6,378 nucleotides of DNA from Mycobacterium sp. (GTDB lineage Bacteria; Actinomycetota; Actinomycetes; Mycobacteriales; Mycobacteriaceae). The notes beneath the pieces were generated by a model. That model saw only the letters and a list, made by a program, of their open reading frames with translations, did no database searches and had not been told where the DNA came from. The translations under genes and the position numbers were made by a program. Positions 1 to 4,231 of the stretch are shown one piece after another; the stretch's first letter is position 1, and the number at the start of each line of letters is the position of its first letter. Where the stretch lies: assembly GCA_019246375.1 (NCBI GenBank), contig JAFAQO010000730.1:1-6378 (forward strand), in the 5' to 3' direction.

Positions 1-1028
1 TGATCGCCGAGGCGCGCCGGACCCGCCGCTCCGGTGGCGCGCAGACCGTGCTGTTCATCGACGAGGTGCACCGCTTCTCCAAGACCCAGCAGGACGCGCT
101 GCTCTGCGCCGTGGAGAACCGGGTGGTGCTGCTGGGGGCGGCGACCACCGAAAACCCGTCGTTCTCGATGGTCGCACCACTGCTGTCACGGTCGCTGATC
201 CTGCAACTGCAGCCGCTGGCGGCCGACGACATCCGCACGGTCGTGCAGCGCGCGATCGACGACCCGCGGGGCCTGGCCGGGCGCATACACGTGGAACCCG
301 ACGCCGTCGACCTGCTGGTTCGGCTGGCCGCCGGCGACGCACGCCGCGCGCTGACCGCCCTGGAGGTGGCCGGCGAGGCCAGTGACCGAGTCTCGGTCGA
401 GACCATCGAGCAATCCCTGGACGAGGCCGCGGTGCGCTACGACCGAGACGGCGACCAGCACTACGACGTCATCAGCGCGTTCATCAAGTCGGTGCGCGGC
501 TCCGACGTCGACGCCGCGCTGCACTATCTGGCGCGCATGCTGGTCGCCGGGGAGGATCCCCGGTTCGTCGCCCGCCGGCTGATGATCCTGGCCAGTGAGG
601 ATATCGGCATGGCCGACCCGACCGCGCTGCAGACGGCGGTCGCCGCCGCGCAGACCGTGCAGCTGATCGGCATGCCCGAGGCCCAGCTGACGTTGGCGCA
701 CGCCACGGTCCACCTGGCCACCGCGCCGAAGTCCAACGCCGTAACCACCGCGCTGGCGGCGGCGATGGCCGACATCAAAGCGGGTAAGGCCGGGCTGGTG
801 CCGCCACATCTGCGTGACGGTCACTACTCGGGTGCGGCTGCACTGGGCAATGCGCAGGGCTATAAGTACTCCCACGACGACCCCGACGGTATTGTGGCGC
901 AACAATATCCGCCGAACGAGCTGGTCGGCGTGGACTATTATCGGCCGACCGGGCGCGGCGGTGAACGCGAAATCGCCGGCCGACTGGACCGGCTGCGCGC
1001 GATCATCCGCCGCACAAAGGGCAAGTAG
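1..1028 (+). CDS. rarA: RarA/MgsA replication-associated recombination AAA+ ATPase, 5' truncated by window
   Basis: The reading frame enters at base 3 and ends at TAG 1026-1028, giving 341 visible residues. RarA (MgsA, related to eukaryotic WRNIP1) is a cytoplasmic clamp-loader-like ATPase that acts at stalled replication forks. The visible part begins inside the AAA+ domain: Walker [10 protein letters not shown] (visible residues 17-25), sensor 1 [10 protein letters not shown] (45-54), an arginine-finger region LLSRS (60-64) and the sensor 2 element [13 protein letters not shown] (about 109-121). The family-typical C-terminal tetramerisation half follows, with [39 protein letters not shown] and, near the end, [13 protein letters not shown] and [10 protein letters not shown]. 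About 100 N-terminal residues including Walker A lie outside the window. The frame is intact. Only 21 bases separate it from the next gene on the same strand. The family call is very secure. Confidence 0.97.
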   Translation, partial: IAEARRTRRSGGAQTVLFIDEVHRFSKTQQDALLCAVENRVVLLGAATTENPSFSMVAPLLSRSLILQLQPLAADDIRTVVQRAIDDPRGLAGRIHVEPDAVDLLVRLAAGDARRALTALEVAGEASDRVSVETIEQSLDEAAVRYDRDGDQHYDVISAFIKSVRGSDVDAALHYLARMLVAGEDPRFVARRLMILASEDIGMADPTALQTAVAAAQTVQLIGMPEAQLTLAHATVHLATAPKSNAVTTALAAAMADIKAGKAGLVPPHLRDGHYSGAAALGNAQGYKYSHDDPDGIVAQQYPPNELVGVDYYRPTGRGGEREIAGRLDRLRAIIRRTKGK

Positions 1029-1035
1029 TCAACTG

Positions 1036-1041
1036 GATAAT
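1036..1041 (+). promoter_or_regulatory. Possible -10 element for the YciI-like gene
   Basis: GATAAT matches five of six bases of TATAAT and lies 8 bases before the ATG at 1050. No Shine-Dalgarno sequence is visible before that ATG, so a leaderless or nearly leaderless transcript is possible; co-transcription with rarA, whose stop is 21 bases upstream, is the alternative. No convincing -35 is seen, and the spacing to the ATG is slightly long for a leaderless start. Weak call. Confidence 0.25.
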
Positions 1042-1049
1042 TGCGGCCC

Positions 1050-1385
1050 ATGAAGACCTTCACCGACGACGAGATGAACACCCTGTTGCCTGCCGCCAAG
1101 CCGTACAGCGTCGTCATCTTGAAGCAGGGGCCCAACTTCACCGACGAGACGGCCCCGGCGATCATCTGGGAGCACGGCCGGCGCAACTTGGCGCTGCGCC
1201 ACGACGGCGTCCTCGCGGTGGTGCTGCCGGTTACGGACGGCTCGCACGTGTGTGGTATCGGGGTCTTCACCGGCACCGTGGACGAGACCACCGCGCTTAT
1301 GAACGAAGACCCTGGCGTGCAAGCCGGGGTCTTGGCGTTCGAGGTGCACCCGTGCCGCGGTTTTCCCGGCGACGCGCTGCCCTAG
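1050..1385 (+). CDS. YciI-like (YCII-related domain) protein, 111 aa
   Basis: The protein is small and cytoplasmic, with the size and pattern of the YCII-related family, a ferredoxin-like dimeric alpha/beta-barrel fold. Visible family features are the strand [13 protein letters not shown] near the N-terminus, the [21 protein letters not shown] segment (conserved His followed by the typical helix-DG-strand), the [25 protein letters not shown] segment (the family's late D-P...V-A-G motif, residues about 75-93) and a last strand LAFEVHP. The ATG at 1050 was chosen because the conserved domain fits it; a TTG at 1041 would add three residues, and neither has a clear ribosome binding site. The gene lies directly behind rarA, and its TAG (1383-1385) overlaps the stop of the convergent gene at 1382-1384. 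Substrate and reaction are unknown; some family members are enzymes, but no activity can be assigned here. Confidence 0.85.
   Translation: MKTFTDDEMNTLLPAAKPYSVVILKQGPNFTDETAPAIIWEHGRRNLALRHDGVLAVVLPVTDGSHVCGIGVFTGTVDETTALMNEDPGVQAGVLAFEVHPCRGFPGDALP
1382..1385. other. Convergent stop-codon overlap (CTAG)
   Basis: The four bases CTAG hold the TAG stop of the plus-strand YciI-like gene (1383-1385) and, read on the minus strand, the TAG stop of paralogue A (1382-1384). The two genes therefore run tail to tail with no intergenic space and no room for a dedicated bidirectional terminator. This is seen directly in the sequence. Confidence 0.9.
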
Positions 1386-2017
1386 ACCAACTCGGGTACC
1401 CGCAGGTGGGCGATCGCCAGCTCGAACTCCCCAACGTCGAGCTGGTCGGCGCCCAGGTCGCGGAGCCGAGCGGTGCGCAGCGACCGCGCCTGGTCCCCGT
1501 TGCGCTGCATCGCGTCCGCGCTGTCGAATGTCGACGAGGACACCGCGCGCCACGACGTGCGGTCAAGCAGCAGGCTCGCACTGCAGAAGCCCTCGAGCTC
1601 TTCGATCGCCGGCAAAACCGACTCCCGGTAGAACTCGATCGCCCGGTCGAACTGGTCGGGCCGCACCTTGAGCCACGTGGCCCGCACGCAGGCACCTGGC
1701 CCGGAGCGGTGGTCTCGGTGCAGCACCGCGATCTCCCACTCGTCGACGGTCGGGCTGCCCCCGAACGTCTGCGCCGCCCGATCGCGAGTCGGCCGCACCC
1801 GATCGGCGCTGGCGTGCATCGCCTCCTGCGTTTCCCACGAGCTGGTCGCGATGCACCGGCCGGACTCCCGGTCGAGCATCAGTGACAGGCCGACAAAACC
1901 TTCAACTTCTTGCAGTGCCGGCATGACCTCGTCGCGAATGTGCGTAATTCCGGCGTCGATCGACGATGGTTGTGCCTCGATAGTGGTAGAGCGCGCGTAC
2001 ACGATCCACTTCCTCAC
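1382..2017 (-). CDS. Paralogue A: two-domain dimeric alpha/beta-barrel (ABM-like) protein, Rv2557/Rv2558 type
   Basis: A soluble protein of 211 residues from the GTG at 2017. It is an internal duplication: repeat 1 (about residues 4-103) and repeat 2 (about 111-208) each follow the antibiotic-biosynthesis-monooxygenase-like pattern. [22 protein letters not shown] (40-61) aligns with [22 protein letters not shown] (143-164), each followed by an AM-containing helix. There is no signal peptide or membrane segment. The end, AHLRVPELV, is shared exactly with B and C. This is the last of three tandem copies on the minus strand. The GTG was chosen because a 14-codon leader ORF ends in TGA overlapping it (GTGA). 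The frame stays open to a TTG at 2071 (229 aa), which has no Shine-Dalgarno sequence; another GTG at 2002 follows AGGAAG by 6 bases. Synteny suggests a homologue of M. tuberculosis Rv2557/Rv2558. Function is unknown. Confidence 0.88.
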   Translation of the reverse strand: MRKWIVYARSTTIEAQPSSIDAGITHIRDEVMPALQEVEGFVGLSLMLDRESGRCIATSSWETQEAMHASADRVRPTRDRAAQTFGGSPTVDEWEIAVLHRDHRSGPGACVRATWLKVRPDQFDRAIEFYRESVLPAIEELEGFCSASLLLDRTSWRAVSSSTFDSADAMQRNGDQARSLRTARLRDLGADQLDVGEFELAIAHLRVPELV

Positions 2018-2058
2018 CTGTTCGGGGCAGCGCCCGGCGGCGCCACCGGTCCACCCAC
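2014..2058 (-). CDS. Putative 14-codon leader ORF upstream of paralogue A
   Basis: A GTG at 2058 opens [14 protein letters not shown] and ends at TGA 2014-2016, so the stop overlaps the GTG start of paralogue A as GTGA. A degenerate Shine-Dalgarno sequence, GGAGCAAGG (2061-2069), precedes it at a suitable distance. The same arrangement, with the same length, precedes paralogue B. If translated, it would couple ribosome delivery to the main gene. Caveat: the frame is also open far upstream, as is common in GC-rich DNA, and the same bases can be read in frame as an N-terminal extension of A. Translation is an inference. Confidence 0.4.
   Translation of the reverse strand: MGGPVAPPGAAPNR
2023..2049 (-). 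promoter_or_regulatory. Palindrome and hairpin block before paralogue A (variant copy)
   Basis: This is the same position and layout as in B and C but with changes. The 16-bp palindrome at 2034-2049 reads CCGGCGGCGCCACCGG on the plus strand. It has one mismatched pair, which in the minus-strand RNA becomes a U-G wobble, so pairing is retained. The adjoining GGGGC/GCCC hairpin is one base shorter than in B and C. It sits inside the putative leader ORF, 17 bases before the main GTG. Confidence 0.55.
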
Positions 2059-2107
2059 TACCTTGCTCCAACCGGTGAAGCGCTGCAATGGTTTTGCGAA
2101 GACGGAA

Positions 2108-2145
2108 GGACCGGCCGAAAGCCAGTGATCTGGTTCGGCCGGTCC
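2108..2145 (-). terminator. Strong hairpin between paralogues B and A, terminator-like
   Basis: A perfect 12-bp stem is formed by GGACCGGCCGAA (2108-2119) and TTCGGCCGGTCC (2134-2145). A second 4-bp stem CCAG/CTGG lies inside, with loop TGAT and a 2-base bulge. It begins 16 bases beyond the stop of paralogue B on the minus strand. The minus-strand bases after it (TTCCGTCTTCG) are only moderately T-rich, so it lacks a classical U tract, as is common for mycobacterial terminators. It could end the B transcript or act as an attenuator or processing site before A. The hairpin is seen directly; its role is inferred. Confidence 0.6.
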
Positions 2146-2161
2146 ACTGTGTCGATGTGGC

Positions 2162-2797
2162 TCAGACCAGCTCGGGCACCCGCAGATGTGCGACCGGGAG
2201 TTCAAACTCGCTGTCGTCGAGCTCCTCGGCACCCACTTCCCGTATCTTGTCGTTCTTGAGGGCCGTTGCCTGCTCCCTGTTGCGTTCCAGCGCCTCGAGG
2301 CTGTCGAAGGACGCACAGGACACGGCGCGGCCGGATGCCCGGTCCACCAGCAGGCTGGCACTGCAGAACCCATCAAGCGCCTCGAGGTCGGGCAGCACGG
2401 ACGTCTTGTAGAACTCGATGCCTTGGTCAAGCTGATCTGGCGGCATCGTGACCCACGTCGCCCGGGCACAGGCACCATCACCGGTGCGGTGCTCGCGGTG
2501 CAACACCGCGATGTCCCACGCTTCGACGTTCGCACTACCCCCGAGCCTTTCGGCGGCTTGGTCGCGAATCGGCCGTACTCGCTCGGCGCTGGCATTCATC
2601 GCCTCTTCGTTCTCCCAAGAGCTGGTAGCGATGCAGCGGCCGGACTGCCGGTCGACCAACAGCGACACACCGACACACCCGTCGATCTCCCGAAGGGCGG
2701 GCATGACCTCATCGCGAATATGCGCAATTCCCGCGTCGATCGAGGAGGGTTGCGCCTGAATAGTGGTAGAACGTGCGTACACGATCCACCCCCTCAT
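2162..2797 (-). CDS. Paralogue B: two-domain dimeric alpha/beta-barrel (ABM-like) protein, Rv2557/Rv2558 type
   Basis: 211 residues from the ATG at 2797 to TGA, the middle copy of the tandem array. It has the same plan as A. Repeat 1 holds [35 protein letters not shown] and DIAVLHREH; repeat 2 holds [30 protein letters not shown] and [15 protein letters not shown]. It aligns with A and C along its length, with no frameshift. The ATG was chosen because the TGA of a 14-codon leader ORF overlaps it (ATGA), and that leader has an excellent ribosome binding site. A TTG at 2851 would give 229 residues but has no Shine-Dalgarno sequence, and a GTG at 2782 lies 6 bases after AGGGGG. Variation among copies sits mostly in helices; strands and the SLLVDR/FCSAS motifs are kept, which argues for a retained function. 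No catalytic residues can be assigned. Confidence 0.88.
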   Translation of the reverse strand: MRGWIVYARSTTIQAQPSSIDAGIAHIRDEVMPALREIDGCVGVSLLVDRQSGRCIATSSWENEEAMNASAERVRPIRDQAAERLGGSANVEAWDIAVLHREHRTGDGACARATWVTMPPDQLDQGIEFYKTSVLPDLEALDGFCSASLLVDRASGRAVSCASFDSLEALERNREQATALKNDKIREVGAEELDDSEFELPVAHLRVPELV

Positions 2798-2838
2798 TTC
2801 TCGGGGCAGCGCCCCGGTGGCGCCACCGGTCCACCCAT
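2794..2838 (-). CDS. Putative 14-codon leader ORF upstream of paralogue B
   Basis: An ATG at 2838 opens [14 protein letters not shown] and ends at TGA 2794-2796, which overlaps the ATG of paralogue B as ATGA. The Shine-Dalgarno sequence GGAGG (minus strand, 2845-2849, within GGAGGAAGG) is 6 bases from the ATG, an optimal spacing and the best ribosome binding site in the array. In the main-gene frame the same Shine-Dalgarno sequence would lie inside codons and serve no visible start. Caveat: the frame is open upstream as far as 3066, so the leader is defined by its start signals rather than by an upstream stop. Confidence 0.5.
   Translation of the reverse strand: MGGPVAPPGRCPEK
2803..2829 (-). 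promoter_or_regulatory. Palindrome plus hairpin block before paralogue B
   Basis: A perfect 16-bp palindrome CCGGTGGCGCCACCGG (2814-2829) touches a second inverted repeat GGGGC-AGC-GCCCC (2803-2815). In minus-strand RNA each can fold as a hairpin just ahead of the main ATG (2797), although the two stems share two bases and so compete slightly. The block is identical in copy C. It could act on translation initiation, as an RNA-processing element or as a DNA operator; the sequence alone does not decide. Confidence 0.6.
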
Positions 2839-2899
2839 TACCTTCCTCCAACCGGTTAAGCGCCGCAACGGGTTTGCACGGGACTGCCGCAATTCTGAG

Positions 2900-3532
2900 T
2901 CAGACCAATTCGGGCACCCGTAGGTGAGCGATCGCCAGCTCGAACTCGCATTCGTCGAGCTCGTGAGCGCCGACTTCGCGGGTACGCGCGGTCTGGAGGG
3001 CCGTCGCCTGCTCACGGTTCCGGTCCATCGCGGCGATGCTGTCGAACGTCGCGCACGACACCGCACGCCTGGATGCGCGGTCGACCATCAGGCTCGCGCT
3101 GCAGAACCCGTCAAGATTCTCTAGGTCGGCCAGGACCGACGACTTGTAGAAGTCCGTGTAGAACTCGATACTCTTGTCAATCTGATCCGGCCCGACTCTT
3201 ACCCACGTCGCCCGCACATATGCCCCGTCATGCGAGCGGTGGTCACGGTGCAGCACCGCGATCTCCCATCTGTCGACCGCCGGGCTACCGCCGAATACCT
3301 CGGCGGCCCGCTGCTGCAGCGGCAGTACCTGCTCGCCGCTGGCGTGCATCGCTCTCTCACACTCCCATGAGCTGGTCGCGATGCATCGGCGGGATTCGCG
3401 GTCGACCAGCAGCGACAAGCCGATACACCCGTTCATCTGTTGGAGTGCCGGCATGACTTCGTCGCGAATATGCGCAATTCCCGCGTCGATGCGCGCGGGT
3501 TGCGCCTGGATCGTGGTAGAGCGGGCGTACAC
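2900..3532 (-). CDS. Paralogue C: two-domain dimeric alpha/beta-barrel (ABM-like) protein, Rv2557/Rv2558 type
   Basis: First copy on the minus strand, 210 residues from the GTG at 3532 to TGA 2900-2902. It has the same two repeats as A and [34 protein letters not shown] and EIAVLHRDH, then [30 protein letters not shown] and the ending AHLRVPELV. It carries a four-residue insertion, [10 protein letters not shown] where B has EFYKTS, from a 12-base tandem duplication. The start is uncertain. The ATG or GTG used in B and A is replaced here by ACT. The GTG at 3532 follows AGGGGG by 6 bases and the motif is kept in all copies. A longer form from GTG 3628 would give 242 residues but has no Shine-Dalgarno sequence or clear -10 and would swallow the GGGAGGAAGG element. 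The gene is divergent from yjbQ. I find no convincing TANNNT promoter for it. Confidence 0.85.
   Translation of the reverse strand: MYARSTTIQAQPARIDAGIAHIRDEVMPALQQMNGCIGLSLLVDRESRRCIATSSWECERAMHASGEQVLPLQQRAAEVFGGSPAVDRWEIAVLHRDHRSHDGAYVRATWVRVGPDQIDKSIEFYTDFYKSSVLADLENLDGFCSASLMVDRASRRAVSCATFDSIAAMDRNREQATALQTARTREVGAHELDECEFELAIAHLRVPELV
3146..3163 (-). repeat. 12-base tandem duplication in paralogue C
   Basis: GTAGAA occurs at 3146-3151 and 3158-3163 on the plus strand with a period of 12 bases. On the coding strand this reads TTCTACACGGAC followed by TTCTACAAG, encoding FYTD-FYK. Copies A and B have a single FY here, so C gained four residues without losing frame. The insertion falls in the helix of the second barrel repeat. 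Confidence 0.7.
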
Positions 3533-3552
3533 GATCCACCCCCTAGTGTGTC

Positions 3553-3579
3553 GGGGCAGCGCCCCGGTGGCGCCACCGG
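3553..3579 (-). promoter_or_regulatory. Palindrome plus hairpin block before paralogue C
   Basis: The palindrome CCGGTGGCGCCACCGG (3564-3579) and the GGGGC-AGC-GCCCC hairpin (3553-3565) are identical to those before copy B; plus-strand identity runs over 32 bases (3551-3582 against 2801-2832). A Shine-Dalgarno-like GGGAGGAAGG (minus strand, 3591-3600) precedes it. A TTG (3588) stands where B has its leader ATG, but the leader frame does not stop at the main gene here. Confidence 0.55.
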
Positions 3580-3641
3580 TCCGCTCAACACCTTCCTCCC
3601 AACGGCCGGTCGTTGCAACCGGCTTCACGGCTTTGTGACTG

Positions 3642-3672
3642 TTGGCAAGCTGCCCGCCGTGGCCCGTAGGCT
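3642..3672 (+). promoter_or_regulatory. Candidate SigA-type promoter for yjbQ, leaderless
   Basis: TTGGCA (3642-3647, five of six matches to TTGACA) and TAGGCT (3667-3672, fits TANNNT) are separated by 19 bases. The -10 occupies exactly -12 to -7 relative to the GTG at 3679, the geometry of a leaderless mycobacterial mRNA. No Shine-Dalgarno sequence is present before that GTG, which agrees. The spacer is a little long. Confidence 0.5.
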
Positions 3673-3678
3673 GGGCGC

Positions 3679-4095
3679 GTGAATACCGATGTGCTGGACG
3701 TCGATACCGCGCGTCGCCGTATCGTGGATCTGACCGAGGCCGTGCGTTCGTTCTGCGCGAGCCAGAAAGACGGCTCGCGTGGGGATGGATTGTGCAACGT
3801 GTTCGTCCCGCATGCGACGGCAGGCGTGGCGATCATCGAGACCGGCGCCGGGTCCGACGACGACCTCGTCGACACCCTGGAACGGCTGCTGCCGAGGGAC
3901 GACCGCTATAAGCATTCGCACGGGTCGGAGGGCCACGGCGCCGACCACCTTTTGCCGGCCATTGTCGCGCCGTCGGTGACAGTGCCGGTCCAGGGCGGAG
4001 AACCGCTGCTGGGCACCTGGCAGAGCGTGGTGCTGGTCGACCTCAACCCGGACAATCCGCAGCGGTCGGTGCGGCTGAGCTTCGTCAACGGGTAG
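3679..4095 (+). CDS. YjbQ/UPF0047 family protein, 138 aa
   Basis: A soluble small protein of the YjbQ (UPF0047, secondary thiamine-phosphate synthase) family, for which a weak thiamine-phosphate synthase activity has been reported but whose main role is unsettled. Visible family signature: [15 protein letters not shown] (residues 40-54, His45), [23 protein letters not shown] (72-94, with His79, His81, His86, Asp89 and His90) and [13 protein letters not shown] (110-122), then the closing QRSVRLSF. The conserved histidines are the likely metal or active-site ligands. Length is normal for the family. The GTG at 3679 was chosen because a -10 element fits a leaderless start there; a GTG at 3691 would remove four residues. 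It is divergent from paralogue C and is followed by alaS after 136 bases. From memory it corresponds to M. tuberculosis Rv2556c. Confidence 0.93.
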   Translation: MNTDVLDVDTARRRIVDLTEAVRSFCASQKDGSRGDGLCNVFVPHATAGVAIIETGAGSDDDLVDTLERLLPRDDRYKHSHGSEGHGADHLLPAIVAPSVTVPVQGGEPLLGTWQSVVLVDLNPDNPQRSVRLSFVNG

Positions 4096-4161
4096 CCGGG
4101 ACCGCCTGGCGCCGCGATTGGCAGGCACCAGCTGGCCGGTCGATTCGTTGGTTGTACAGCG

Positions 4162-4183
4162 CCGGTAACCGGACCGGTACTGT
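4162..4183 (+). promoter_or_regulatory. Candidate alaS promoter region with inverted repeat
   Basis: TACTGT (4178-4183) fits the mycobacterial TANNNT -10 and would start a transcript near 4190, about 41 bases before the alaS ATG. The only -35-like sequence, TTGTAC (4152-4157), is 20 bases away, so it is poor. An inverted repeat CCGGT-A-ACCGG (4162-4172) lies in the spacer. The rest of the 136-base gap between yjbQ and alaS shows no clear terminator and no T-box-like elements. Confidence 0.35.
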
Positions 4184-4220
4184 AGTGCGGTCGAAATAAG
4201 CCGCAGGATGCCGCCGGCAA

Positions 4221-4228
4221 AAGGAAAG
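4221..4228 (+). promoter_or_regulatory. Ribosome binding site of alaS
   Basis: AAGGAAAG, with core AGGA 6 bases before the ATG at 4232, fixes the alaS start together with the family-typical N-terminus [14 protein letters not shown]. Confidence 0.7.
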
Positions 4229-4231
4229 CGG

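Noticed and set aside
186..905. Long open frame on the minus strand across rarA (239 codons)
   Set aside because: It lies antisense to clearly coding rarA, has a low-complexity R/G/V/Q-rich composition and no recognisable domain; it is a GC-rich shadow.
1250..1885. Plus-strand open frame spanning the YciI-like gene end and paralogue A (211 codons)
   Set aside because: It crosses two well-supported genes out of frame, and its composition is shadow-like.
2018..2071. TTG start at 2071 giving a 229-residue paralogue A (and the TTG at 2851 for B)
   Set aside because: No Shine-Dalgarno sequence precedes either TTG, and the extension overlaps the leader's own ribosome binding site. Kept only as an alternative.
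2794..2838. Cysteine-codon attenuator like those reported for mycobacterial cysteine genes
   Set aside because: The B leader has only one Cys codon and the A leader has none; no Cys run is present.
2894..2904. TCTGA-G-TCAGA palindrome at the stop codon of paralogue C
   Set aside because: Only five paired bases on each side with a one-base centre; too short to fold and not repeated after A or B.
2186..2923. Long plus-strand open frame (245 codons) opposite paralogue B
   Set aside because: It mirrors the codons of a conserved minus-strand gene. Similar shadow peptides appear opposite A and C for the same reason.
2814..3579. Repeated palindromes as ends of an insertion sequence
   Set aside because: No transposase is present and the copies are in direct orientation, each before a paralogue, so they reflect gene duplication.
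4096..4231. T-box riboswitch or other leader RNA upstream of alaS
   Set aside because: No T-box consensus, specifier stem or antiterminator can be seen in the 136 bases.
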